Positions 44,801 through 55,104 of a DNA stretch of 64,000 nt are shown piece by piece. Source of the DNA: Clitopilus passeckerianus (taxonomy: Eukaryota > Basidiomycota > Agaricomycetes > Agaricales > Entolomataceae); the NCBI GenBank assembly GCA_944990035.1, contig CALYLX010000034.1, positions 992,001 through 1,056,000 of the forward strand. The letters are read 5' to 3'. Positions within the stretch are counted from its first letter, which is position 1. Every line of letters starts with the position of its first letter. Made by a program: the position numbers and the translations under genes. The notes below the pieces were generated by a model, which had not been told where the DNA came from, did no database searches, and saw nothing but the letters and a program-made list of their open reading frames with translations.

Positions 44801-46000
44801 GAATTTGGTAGCGATGACAGTGTCAGCGACCAAGGATTTGAGCTGATACCATGTGAGGTGATCAGGACCAGGAGCAGAAGTGTTTGAGCACTTTGCAAGT
44901 TCTTCTCTCAGCTCTTTAACACCAAAGTCCCACCACTCGCGCGGGGGAGACTGAGGGACGTCGTCGAGCACAGAGGGGTCAACAGGGCGATCAGACGCCG
45001 AGTTGTATGTTGAATCAAGAGCAGCCCAAAGCGACTCCAGGGAATTGCAAGGTTCACCATTGTGGCGAATGGCTTCGTGTGTAGGGAGCTCACGCTGTTT
45101 GGCCCAGCGCATAAGATCCCATGGACGCTTGTTGGTAGTAGCAATCGTCTGGATCCTACTATCAAAGAACTTGCGCTTGGCCACCTTGGTGGTCCTGCGG
45201 AACGCCTTGTAATCAGCGACCGCCCTGGAAGCGCGATACACTCTGACAGCTTCAGAGCACTCAGGATTCCACCAGGACTTTGACTTGGTGGAGATGCGAG
45301 CAGTCTTTGAGTTATTATCCCAAGACTGCTTAATAGCAGTTGCAATGGCGCCAGTGCAGCTTTCAATTGCTTCTGCTGTTGTGAGAGTGGATGTGTCCAA
45401 TGCTCCGAGCGCACAGAAGAGGACAGTTCCTTCAGGAACTCTTCCTCTTGCTCACTGCCCTTGGGCAGAGTGATGCGCTCAGCAGCCAGCTGCACAGGCT
45501 GGATACGGAGCGTGACGGTCAAGGGAGCGTGGTCAGAGGGTCCTTTCCACTCTGTGACCACGCTGTGTGAAGTCCCTGCAGTGCGACCCACAGGGAGGAA
45601 GAATAGATCAATGACCGACGGCCTAAGGCTGCCAGCATGTGGGAAGTGAGTAGGAGTGCGTTCTGGTAGAACACTAGCCTCCAAACCCAGGTCGAGCGCA
45701 ACATCACATAGCTCAGTTGCAACATGATTTGTAGAGTCATAGTCCGGATCCCAGACTGACGACTTGCAGTTGAAGTCCCCTGCCATGCAAAGCATGCTTG
45801 GGAGACGAGGAGCATTGTCACACAACCAGCGAATGGCAGTACCATCCCCTGGGCTAGAGTAGACATTGGCAAAGTGTATTTGAGCACCTGCGCTCCCATA
45901 CAATGTTGTGACCAACACATCATTGTGGTTGGCGAGGTCAGTGCGAAATGCAGGCCTCATGCCTGCAAGACGCCTATGCACAAACGTATCAAAAGGGATG
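41845..46000 (-). mobile_element. LINE copy G: internally deleted, nested in C/F
   Basis: Flanked by TTACATGTTTGTATC (41830-41844 and 46001-46015). A 21-nt poly(A) follows a variant 3' end (TTTGACAC). The first 13 nt (45988-46000, CATCCCTTTTGAT on the minus strand) are the genuine family 5' end; the sequence then jumps without overlap into the endonuclease domain (ACGTTTGTGCATAGG). About 2.7 kb, including ORF1 and the ORF2 start, is missing. Confidence 0.9.
42152..45987 (-). pseudogene. LINE ORF2 lacking the endonuclease N-terminus, copy G
   Basis: The endonuclease from HRRLAGMRPAF onward, then full RT, RNase H and the C-terminal zinc motif (CACDWRILETRGHILHQC). A small insertion near 45405-45415 shifts the frame between the 45981-44908 and 45400-42152 segments. 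Without the N-terminal endonuclease residues it should not be autonomous. Confidence 0.85.
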
Positions 46001-46028
46001 TTACATGTTTGTATCGCATAAAGTAAAA

Positions 46029-47783
46029 CTAAGTGCGGGCAGTGCGTTCACCCCGACCAATCTGAATCGGTCTCCTCCTGGGTGGTAGTACGTCAGTATA
46101 ACTCTGCGGCGCTGACAGCATATCGGTGCTGGATCCAGCCAGCATCAAACCGATGTCTTGCAAAAGGGCACTTGGGCGAATCAGCCTCGTGCTCCTCGCC
46201 ACAGTTGATGCACCTAGGTGCATGTGGGCATGGTGCGCCATCAGGAGTGGCAGGCACTGGAGGATTAGCGTCAGGCTTGCCCCAGCAGCAGTGGGCAAGC
46301 TTGCGATGGTTGCGCGAATCATGGCCATAGCCGCAATGCGCGCAGGAGTTGAACTGCTGCCTGCAGGTGGCAGAGGGATGACCCCAAGCCCAGCAGCGTT
46401 GACACTGCGGAACGCCAGCATGGACGCTTGCAGGGGAGATGAGGCACAAGCGCCCTCCAATGGAGATCTTCTTGTGTGTAATGGCTTTGAGGGAGGTACC
46501 AGACCTGGTGTCCCAAAAATCGAAGAACACGACGCACATATCATGCGTGCGTGAGTTGCGGTGCACACGAGGCATTCCAGCAAGCTGGAGCGCACTAGTA
46601 GCAGGATCTTGACGCAGCAGTGCTAGGACCGCATCAGCAGTGATAGGAGTGCTGCCCACCGCACCAAAGGTGAAGTAGGGCACTCCTGTGATGCGCGCAT
46701 AAGAACGTGACGTGGGAACCTCCACAGCAGCGTGGACGGTGGGAGATGGGTTGGCACCTTCAGTGACAGGGTACCAAACACGCTCAACAGCGACCCGGAT
46801 GATGCCCAGGTCGCTGTGGGTGGGTGTCTCGTCGAGGTAGACAATGATAGCGTTACCCCTGCCGAGTTCAGCATGGATAGCGCGGTTCTTAGACCCCCCA
46901 GCACCAAAGCGAAGGTTGAGGGTGGAAACAGCCTGTTCAGGCGAGATGGGAAGAGGAACAGAAACAGCATTGTCTCCATTGCCTCTGGTGGCATAGACGA
47001 AGCACTGCTTGCGTGAGGGGCCGCGCGTCGTGGATTTGAGCTTCTGCTTCTTCTTTGAAGGGGAGGGAGCAGTAGGAGGTGGGGAGGACGCTGCCTTGTG
47101 CTTATTGGCGTTGGAGTTGTCCTTGAGTTGCGCTACTTCATCCCAGGACAGTCCAGGGAGATGACGCGCGAGTTTAGCAAGTTCTGCACATTGCTGCGCA
47201 GTCATGCCAGCAGTTACCTCTGCAAAAGAGCGAGGGGCGGCGTTTGCAGGCCTCCTAGGTGGCTGCGATGCGACAGAAGCGTAGGACGCCTTGGGAGCGC
47301 GCTGACGCTGTTGTGGTTGCTGCTGCTGCTGCTGAGACACATTAGTAGGGTTGGGCGCACGCACAGCATGCGGAATGGGTGCCCTGCGCGTTGCAGGAGC
47401 CTGTGGGGCAGGCCTAGCGAACTGGCGCTGCCATTGCATCCAGTTTCCGGAGTTTACCCGCCCTGGTTGCGATGTGGAAGGTGTAGCACCTGAGTCCGGT
47501 CCAGGGACCGGGTTGACAGGTTGCTGAGATGTCGCTGTGGACTCCTGTCCCTCCATGGGAACCAGAGATTTGTGACCTGTGGCAGTGTGTTCCGCGGGTC
47601 AGGGAGAGGTAACCTGGGTCCTGGCGCCTTGTGAGACACTAAAGGAGGTGGGGGGAACTGCTGGAGCAGAGGAGGCCGGTGCTGCACCATGCCCATCTGC
47701 AGCAGTAGTAGAGGAAGCCGATGCTGCGCTTGCAGCACCTTTGGGAGCAGCAGTGCGCACAGGGCGCTGCTGGGGAGTGGGAG
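46029..47783 (-). pseudogene. LINE ORF1 C-terminal two-thirds, copy C/F
   Basis: Runs from about codon 207 to the end. A CGA-to-TGA change near 47600 (a CpG transition) closes the N-terminal part; below it 47556-46093 is open for 487 codons with all three zinc knuckles (CQRCWAWGHPSATC, CAHCGYGHDSRNH, CINCGEEHEADSPKC). A deletion near the C-terminus removes the DAVGFSVK segment and shifts the tail. It retains the ITHKKISIGGRLCL segment that D and E lack. Confidence 0.85.
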
Positions 47784-48375
47784 CATCCCTTTTGATCTGT
47801 TACCACCAACATCACAGCCACAACAGCGACGCAAATTCGCCCTCCACCAGCTTGCACACCGCTTTATTCTCCAGTATATCCGCCTGTCTGCGCTATGAGT
47901 AGTGCAGGAGGCAGCAAGAAGACTCCCTGGCCGCCGGACCCAACTCCAACGCCATCCACACCTCAGAAAGGCCATGGTACTGACTATGGCGCATTTGATG
48001 GTGAAGAAACACCCCAGGGCCCCTCTGGCGCTAGAAATAAGCGTCGTACTCCAGCAATGGATGAGGACGATGATTTCGACGTGTATGAGAGCCCTGCTCC
48101 CTCCGCCCCTTCCTCCCCTGAGCACAAGCGCAGGAAGAACACGTCTGGTGCTGCTGTGCCGCAGCCCAAGTCCAGGACCGCCTCCAGAGCAGCCTCCCCC
48201 ACCCAAACAAAGTTCAAGTCTCTGTTTCCTGGTCATGATGAGAAGGACTCTTACACCCTGTCTTTACAGGCTACAGAGGCGGCCATCAGGGATGATGTAG
48301 AGGCCCTTACCGATGCTCTAGTGACGATGCAAGGATAGATGGACCATTGTCCTCCTAGTGCTGTTGATGAACTTC
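47784..48375 (+). mobile_element. LINE copy H: 5'-complete fragment
   Basis: Starts with the second-subfamily 5' end CATCCCTTTTGATCTG and carries ORF1 from the ATG at 47895 (MSSAGGSKKT). A TGG-to-TAG nonsense change stops it at 48338, and the homology ends at VDEL (48375), where the poly(T) of copy I begins. Its 5' end abuts the cut 5' end of the minus-strand C/F copy. Confidence 0.85.
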
Positions 48376-50950
48376 TTTTTTTTTTTTTTTGATCAAAGCC
48401 CTACGCCCCCGGAGGGGGTGTCTGACAATTTATATTCCGGCGCCCGATCGCAGTCCGGTTGCAAGTACCTAAATACATGCATTGTGTACTAACGTAAGTA
48501 AAGAACCGTGTTCGTCGAGTGAACTACACTGAATACGAGGTGCACCAAAGAGCAAGCTTAGGGTGGCCCCCGAGGATAAATCTATCAACGAGTATGGTAG
48601 CGCGCAACACCCCGCAGAAGCAGCAAGAACCCTGGAGGCCAGGCTCGCCGCTATATGAAGGATGGAGCACTGACGCCTATTCATGGAAAACCATGCCAGA
48701 CGCTTCGGCCTGTTCTCTACGAACAAATTGGTGTGCACCAGGCACCCAGACAAGGTCGTCTGGGCGCGGCGGTGCAGTGGAGCCTGTTACAGGCATTTGT
48801 CGGCGGTGGCCCCCCACAGCGGGGAGGGCATCGCGGAGGCGTGTGGGGGCCTTATCAGGTGGCTCACGTTGCCGTGTCTTCCTGGCTTTGGGAAACGGTG
48901 GTGGTGGCTGTTGCGAAGGAAACACAAAAGTGGCAGGGTTGTTCTCGAGGAAGAACAAGAAAGACGACAGTTCCCGGCGCAAGCGCTGGTTGGGCCGTCG
49001 TTGGAAGTGCGCGCACTGGTGAAGGATGTGACCCCTCGTTTCCAGTATGCGCCAGTTGCATGCACACGCTGTCTCCCCTCCCAGGTTGAAGCGTGCGCGG
49101 AATTCACCAATGGGTGCATGACCCAGGACTGCACGTGCAAGGCGGGCGGTATGCGCATTGGAGGAACCAACGCGACATAACCAAGGTCCACCTTTGATGT
49201 GTGTGGGCCTTAGGGAAGCGCCCTTGCTTGCAAGGCGCAGGAAGTGATTGCCAGAGTAAGAGAGCTGCTGGAGCAGACAAGTCCACTCATGCAGCATTCT
49301 ATCTACAGCGCGTTTCCGGGCATACCCAAGGGATGTCCGAGGTTTATTACCAGCACCCACCTGCAAGCCAGTGGCCGCCAAGTGAGCACGGTGGTGGATG
49401 TCCCAGTCGAGTCTTGAAGGGACATGAACAAAGTGGACGTGCCTGTCAGCGTCGCCCGAGAACCAAGCACGTAGTTTGGAGCAAATGGACAGTGAGTGTC
49501 CTTGCCCAGAGTGGAGAGACGGGTCCAAAGCCAACCGGATGGCTTTGGTCGAGTCTGATAGCACAACTATTTTGACACAGTTGTTGCGCAGAACAGCCTT
49601 GCTTATAGACAAGTCAATGGCTGCGAGTTCGGCATCATCAGAAAGGACTCTGCCTGATGCCATAGTGTATTCTTCTGGGCCAAAGGCGCCATGAAGGAGG
49701 GAGCAAGCAGCAACCGCTTGGTGCTTCCTGCTTTTGGGAACAGACGCGTCAGCTGCCACCAACACCGTGGTGTCAGACAGATCTGCGTCAGCGTGAATCA
49801 CATCCAAGTGAATGCGACGTGAATCAAAGGCATCCTTAGATGCTGCAATGACAGTGTCAAGTGTAACCCTACCAGAGTGCGTATCCAACAGGCGAAGGCC
49901 TGGGACCGCTTCTCCATGGACAGGGTTGAGAGGCTCAGCGACACGCACAGCATGTGCATCAGAGTCCACAACCGTAGAGAGCAAGTTGCCGCGCACGCGT
50001 CGCGACAAGTTGGAGAGAGACGAAGGGAGACGCATTGTTCCTTCGTACAGCTGGTGCTTGTCACTACTGAGCGAAGCATGGGGTGGTTGCCAATCAGGGT
50101 GCCAATATGCGCCTGACCGCGTTCGACCAGTTTCCTGATGTGCAGATGAATGGGAGGAAGCCCAGCAATAGACTCGGTCCCCCCATCTGGCGATGTGCGA
50201 AAGGTGCCAGTTATCCACCTGGCAGCCTTGTGTTGCATAGTGCGCAAGTGCGACATAGCAGTCTTACACCTTGCACCTTTATAGAACCAGAGGCCCACAC
50301 CGTACGTGGCGACCAGGAGGACGCATGCACGGTAGAGCAGCCGCTTCTGCATAGAGGTGATACCCCTTGATGAGTTACCAAGCATGATCATTGCCTTGAC
50401 AGTGGTCAGAGCCTTGGTGGAGTAATACTTGACATGGTGGCTAAAAGATAGCGACCGGTCAAAGTAGAAGCCCAAGTAGCGCCAAACGCTCTTGGGTTGA
50501 AGTGGCGAGTTGCCAGTGTGTGGAGCAAAGCCCAAGTCAATGGCAGGATTGACATCGTTGTGCTTGCGAGAGAAGTGAAAGACGTCTGTCTTGTCATGTT
50601 CCAAGACGAGGCCAAGTGCAGTAACAAGCTCTGTGATGACAGTGTATGCTTGTTGAAGTAGGGTGATGTTCTCCCCAAAGGATGGCGACTGAACGATGAG
50701 CGAGCCATCATCCACATACGACATGAGTGTTGTAACGCCAGGAGCAATCCTGCGTTCAAACAGCCTCATCCCCGGCACCAAATAGAGTGCGGAGAGAAGA
50801 GGGGATAAAGCAGATCCTTGACCAACGCCAACATCTGCAAAATACTTGCTGGACTCTTCGCCGTTCCAGCTGTAGGATGTGTGTCCCCCAACATGGTAAG
50901 ACGCAAAGAAGTTGCAGACTTCCGGCGCGAAGCCCAGTCTGCGCAGTATG
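48376..50950 (-). mobile_element. LINE copy I: 5'-truncated in RT
   Basis: A 15-nt poly(A) (48376-48390), TTTGATC, hairpin and 3' UTR, then ORF2 back to the RT segment LRRLGFAPEV. It joins plus-strand ORF1 sequence (copy N) at about 50950 with a few shared bases (ATGC). ORF2 is frameshifted near 50060-50100 and again near 50220, giving segments 50781-49798 and 50218-48677. Confidence 0.85.
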
Positions 50951-52607
50951 CATCATTGTCTACCTCAACAAGACACCTACCCACAGCGACCTGGGCATCA
51001 TCCGGGTCGCTGTTGAGCGTGTTTGGTACCCTGTCACTGAGGATGCCAACCCATCTCCCACCGTCCACGCTGCTGTGGAGGTTCCTACGTCGCGTTCTTA
51101 TGTGCGCATCACAGGAGTGCCCTACTTCACCTTTGGTGCGGTGGGCAGCACTCCTATCACTGCTGATGCGGTCCTAGCACTGCTGCGTCAAGATCCTGCT
51201 ACTAGTGCGCTCCAGCTTGCTGGAATGCCTCATGTGCACCGCAACTCACGCACGCATGATATGTGCGTCGTGTTCTTCGACTTTTGGGACACCCGGTCTG
51301 GTACCTCCCTTAAGGCCATTACACACAAGAAGATCTCCATTGGAGGGCACTTGTGTCTGATCTCCCCTGCAAGCGTCCATCCTGGTGTTCCGCAGTGTCA
51401 ACGCTGCTGGGCTTGGGGTCATCCCGCTGCCACCTGCAGGCAGCAGTTCAACTCCTGCGTGCATTTTGGCTATGGCCACGATTCGCATGCCCACTGTTGC
51501 TGGGGCAAGCCTGATGGTAACACTCCGGTGCCTGCCACTCCTGATGGTGCACCATGCCCACATGCACCTAAGTGCATCAACTGTGGCAAGGAGCACGAGG
51601 CTGATTCGCCCAAGTGCCCTTTTGCAAGACATCGGTTTGATGCTGGCTGGATCCAGCGCCGATATGCTGTCAACGATGCGGTAGGCTTTTCTGTTAAAGC
51701 ACCGCAGAGTTATACTGACGTACTACCACCCAGGAGGAGACCGATTCAGATTGGTCGGGGTGAACGCGCTGCCCGCACTTAGTTCTACTTTATGCGATAC
51801 AACAATGTACATACTCTCCGCTTCTTTTCACAGAACATGAATAGAAATTATGATCTGGTTGCTGCGCTACTAGAGGAACGTAAGAATGACTTTGATGTGA
51901 TTCTGTTGCAAGAGCCTCCATGGCGGCTCATTCGACGCACTGTGTCCACTACCAACCCTGAGGGAGAGGCAGTGATTGGTGCACCCACTCACCCAGACTG
52001 GCTGGTCATGTTTAGGCGTCCAGCATCTGAGACAGACTGTCTGCGCGTTATGACATTCGTGCATCGGCGTCTTGCAGGCATGCGGCCTGCATTTCACACT
52101 GACCTCGCCAACCACAATGATGTGTTGGTCACAACGCTGTATGGGAACTCTGGCACCCAAATACACTTCGCCAATGTCTACTCCAGCCCAGGGGATGGTA
52201 CAGCCATCCGCTGGCTGTGTGACAATGCTCAACGTCTTCCTAGCATGCTGTGCATGGCAGGGGACTTCAACTGCAAGTCGTCAGTCTGGGACCCGGACTA
52301 TGACTCTACAAATCATGTGGCGACTGAACTGTGTGATGTTGCGCTCGACCTGGGTTTGGAGGTTAGTGTTTTACCAGAACGCACTCCCACTCACTTCCCG
52401 CATGCTGGCAGCCTTAGGCCGTCAGTCATCGACCTATTCTTCCTCCCTGTGGGACGCACCACAGGGACTTCACATAGTGTGGTTACAGAGTGGAAAGGAC
52501 CCTCTGACCACGCACCTCTGACTGCCACGCTCCCCATCCAGCCTGTGCAGCTGGCTGCTGAGCGCATCACTCTGCCAAAAGGTAGTGAGCATGAGGAAGA
52601 GTTCCTC
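50951..52607 (+). mobile_element. LINE copy N: middle fragment
   Basis: Plus-strand piece covering ORF1 from IIVYLNKTPTHSDLG to its stop (51782), the 9-nt gap and ORF2 51792-52607 (endonuclease, open to EEEFL). It is cut by the poly(T) of copy J. ORF1 has lost a knuckle Cys (CAHC to CVHF) and 15 nt nearby. Its endonuclease motifs ILLQEPPW, AGDFNCKSS and SDHAPL are intact. Confidence 0.85.
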
Positions 52608-54993
52608 TTTTTTTTTGTTTTTTTTTGATCAAGCCCTACGCCCCCGGAGGGGGCGTCTGACAATTTATATTCCGGCGCCCGATCGCAGTCCGGTCGCAAG
52701 TACCAAAATACATGCATTGTATACTAACGTAAGTAAATAACCGTGTTCGTCGAGTGAACTACACTGAATACGAGGTGCACCAAAGAGCAAGCTAGGGTGG
52801 CCCCCGAGGATAAATCTCTCAGCGAGTATGGTAGCGCGCAACACCCCGCAGAAGCAGCGAGAACCCTGAAGGCCAGGCTCGCCGCTATATGAAGGATGGA
52901 GCACTGACGCCTATGCATGGTAAAACATGCCTGACGCTTCGGCTTGTTCTCTGCGAACAAATTGATGTGCGCCCGGCACCCAGACAAGATCGTCCGGGCG
53001 CGGTGGTGCAGCGGAGCCTGTCACAGGCATTTGACGGCGATGGCCCCCCGCAGTGGGGAGGGCACTGCGAGGACGTGCGGGGGCCTTATCAGGCGGGCCA
53101 CGTCGCTGTATCTTCCTGGGCTTAGGAAACGGCGGCGGAGGCTGCTGCGATGGAAACGCAAAAGCAGCGGGGTTGTTCTCAAGAAAGAACAAGAAGGACG
53201 ACAGCTCCCGGCGCAAGCGCTGGTTAGGCCGTCGTTGGAAGTGCGCACACTGGTGAAGGACATGGTCCCTCGTTTCCAGGGTGCGCCAATCGCACACACA
53301 CGCTGTCTCCCCATCAAGGTTGAAGCGCGCGCGGAATTCACCAATGGGTGCATGACCCAAGACTGCACGTGTGAGGCGTGCGGTGTGCGCATTGGAAGAC
53401 CCAACGCGATGTAGCCAAGGCCCACCTTTGAGATGTGTGGGCCTTAGGGAGGCACCTTTGTGTGTAAGGCGCAGAAAGTTGTTGCCAGAGTAAGAGGGCT
53501 GCTGGAGCAGACAAGTCCACTCATGCAGCATCCTATCTACAGCGCGTTTCCGGGCATACCCAAGGGATGTCCGGGGTTGATTGCCAGCACCCACCCGCAA
53601 GCCAGTGGCCGCCAGGTGAGCACGGTGGTGGATGTCCCAGTTGAGTTTTGAAGGGACATGAACAAAGTGGACGTGCCTGTCGGCGTCGCCCGAGAACCAA
53701 GCACGTAGTTTCGAGCAAATGGACAGCGAGTGTCCTTGCCCAGAGTGGAGAGACGGGTCCAAAGCCAACCGGATGGCTTTGGTCGAGTCTGAGAGCACAA
53801 CTATTTTGACACAGTTGTTGCGCAGAACAGCCTTGCTTATAGACAAGTCAATGGCTGCGAGTTCGGCATCATCAGAGAGGACTCTGCCTGATGCCATAGT
53901 GTATTCTTCTGGGCCAAAGGCGCCATGAAGGAGGGAGCAAGCAGCAACCGCCTGGTGCTTCCTGCTTTTGGGGACAGACGCGTCAGCTGCCACCAACACT
54001 GTAGTGTCAGACAGATCTGCGTCAGCGCGAATCACATCCAAGTGGATGCGACGAGAATCAAGGGCATCCTTAGATGCGGCAATGATGGTGTCAAGTGTAA
54101 TCCTGCCAGAGTGCGTATCCAACAGGCGAAGGCCTGGGACCGCTTCTCTATGGACAGGGTTGAGAGGCTCAGAGACGCGCACAGCATGTGCGTCAGAATC
54201 CACAACCGTAGAGAGCAAGTTGCCGCGCACGCGTCGCGACAAGTTGGAGAGAGACGAAGGGAGACGCATTGCTCCTTTGTACAGCTGGTGCTTGTCACTA
54301 ATGAGCGACAGCGTAGGGTGGTTGCCAATCAGGGTGCCAATACGCGCCTGCCGCGTTCGACCAGTTTCCTGATGTGCAGATGAATGGGAGGGAGACCAGC
54401 AACGGACTCGGTCCCCCCACCCGGCGATGTGCGAAAGGCGCCGGTTATCCACCTAGCAGCCTTGTGTTGCATAGTGCGCAAGTGCGACATAGCAGTCTTA
54501 CACCTTGCACCCTTGTAGAACCAGAGGCCCACACCATACGTAGCGACCGGAAGGACGCACGCACGGTAGAGCAGCCGCTTCTGCATAGGGGTGATACCCC
54601 TTGACGAGTTGCCAAGCATGATCATTGCCTTGACAGTGGTCAGAGCCTTGGTAGAGTAATACTTGACATGGTGGCTAAAGGATAGCGACCGGTCAAAGTA
54701 GAAGCCCAAGTAGCGCCAGACGCTCTTAGGTTGAAGTGGCGAGTTGCCAGTGTGTGGAGCAAAGCCCAAGTCAATGGCAGGATTGACATCGTTGTGCTTG
54801 CGAGAGAAGTGGAAGACCTCTGTCTTATCATGTTCCAGGACGAGGCCGAGTGCAGTAACAAGCTCTGTGATGACAGCGTATGCTTGTTGGAGTAGGGTGA
54901 TGTTTTCCCCAAAGGATGGCGACTGAACGATGAGTGAACCATCATCCACATACGACATGAGTGTTGTAACGCCAGGAGCAATCCTGCGTTCAA
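52608..54993 (-). mobile_element. LINE copy J: 5'-truncated in RT
   Basis: Poly(A) at 52608-52626 with one interruption, TTTGATC-type end (CTTGATC), hairpin and 3' UTR, then ORF2 back to just before LMSYVDDGS. One G lost near 54350 (GCCTGGCCGCG to GCCTGCCGCG) shifts the frame between 54958-54329 and 54452-52911. Its 5' end abuts the 5' start of plus-strand copy K. Confidence 0.85.
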
Positions 54994-55104
54994 CATCCCT
55001 TTTGATCTGTTACCACCAACATCACAGCCACAACAGCGACGCAAATTCGCCCTCCAGCAGCTTGCACACCGCTTTATTCTCCAGTATATCCGCCTGTCTG
55101 CACT

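Larger units (their letters stand above)
21499..47783 (-). mobile_element. LINE copy C/F, split into three pieces by a Helitron and LINE G
   Basis: The pieces are 21499-23765 (ORF2 from WYQLKS to HAPIG), 40454-41844 (ORF2 from its start to PGPDHLT) and 46016-47783 (ORF1 from about codon 207 onward). They join exactly: the Helitron splits the sequence between PGPDHLT and WYQLKS, and LINE G sits between two copies of a 15-bp duplication (41830-41844, 46001-46015) at the ORF2 start. The 3' end is missing beyond HAPIG, and the 5' end is cut at 47783 by plus-strand copy H. This is the oldest layer of the nest. Confidence 0.85.
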
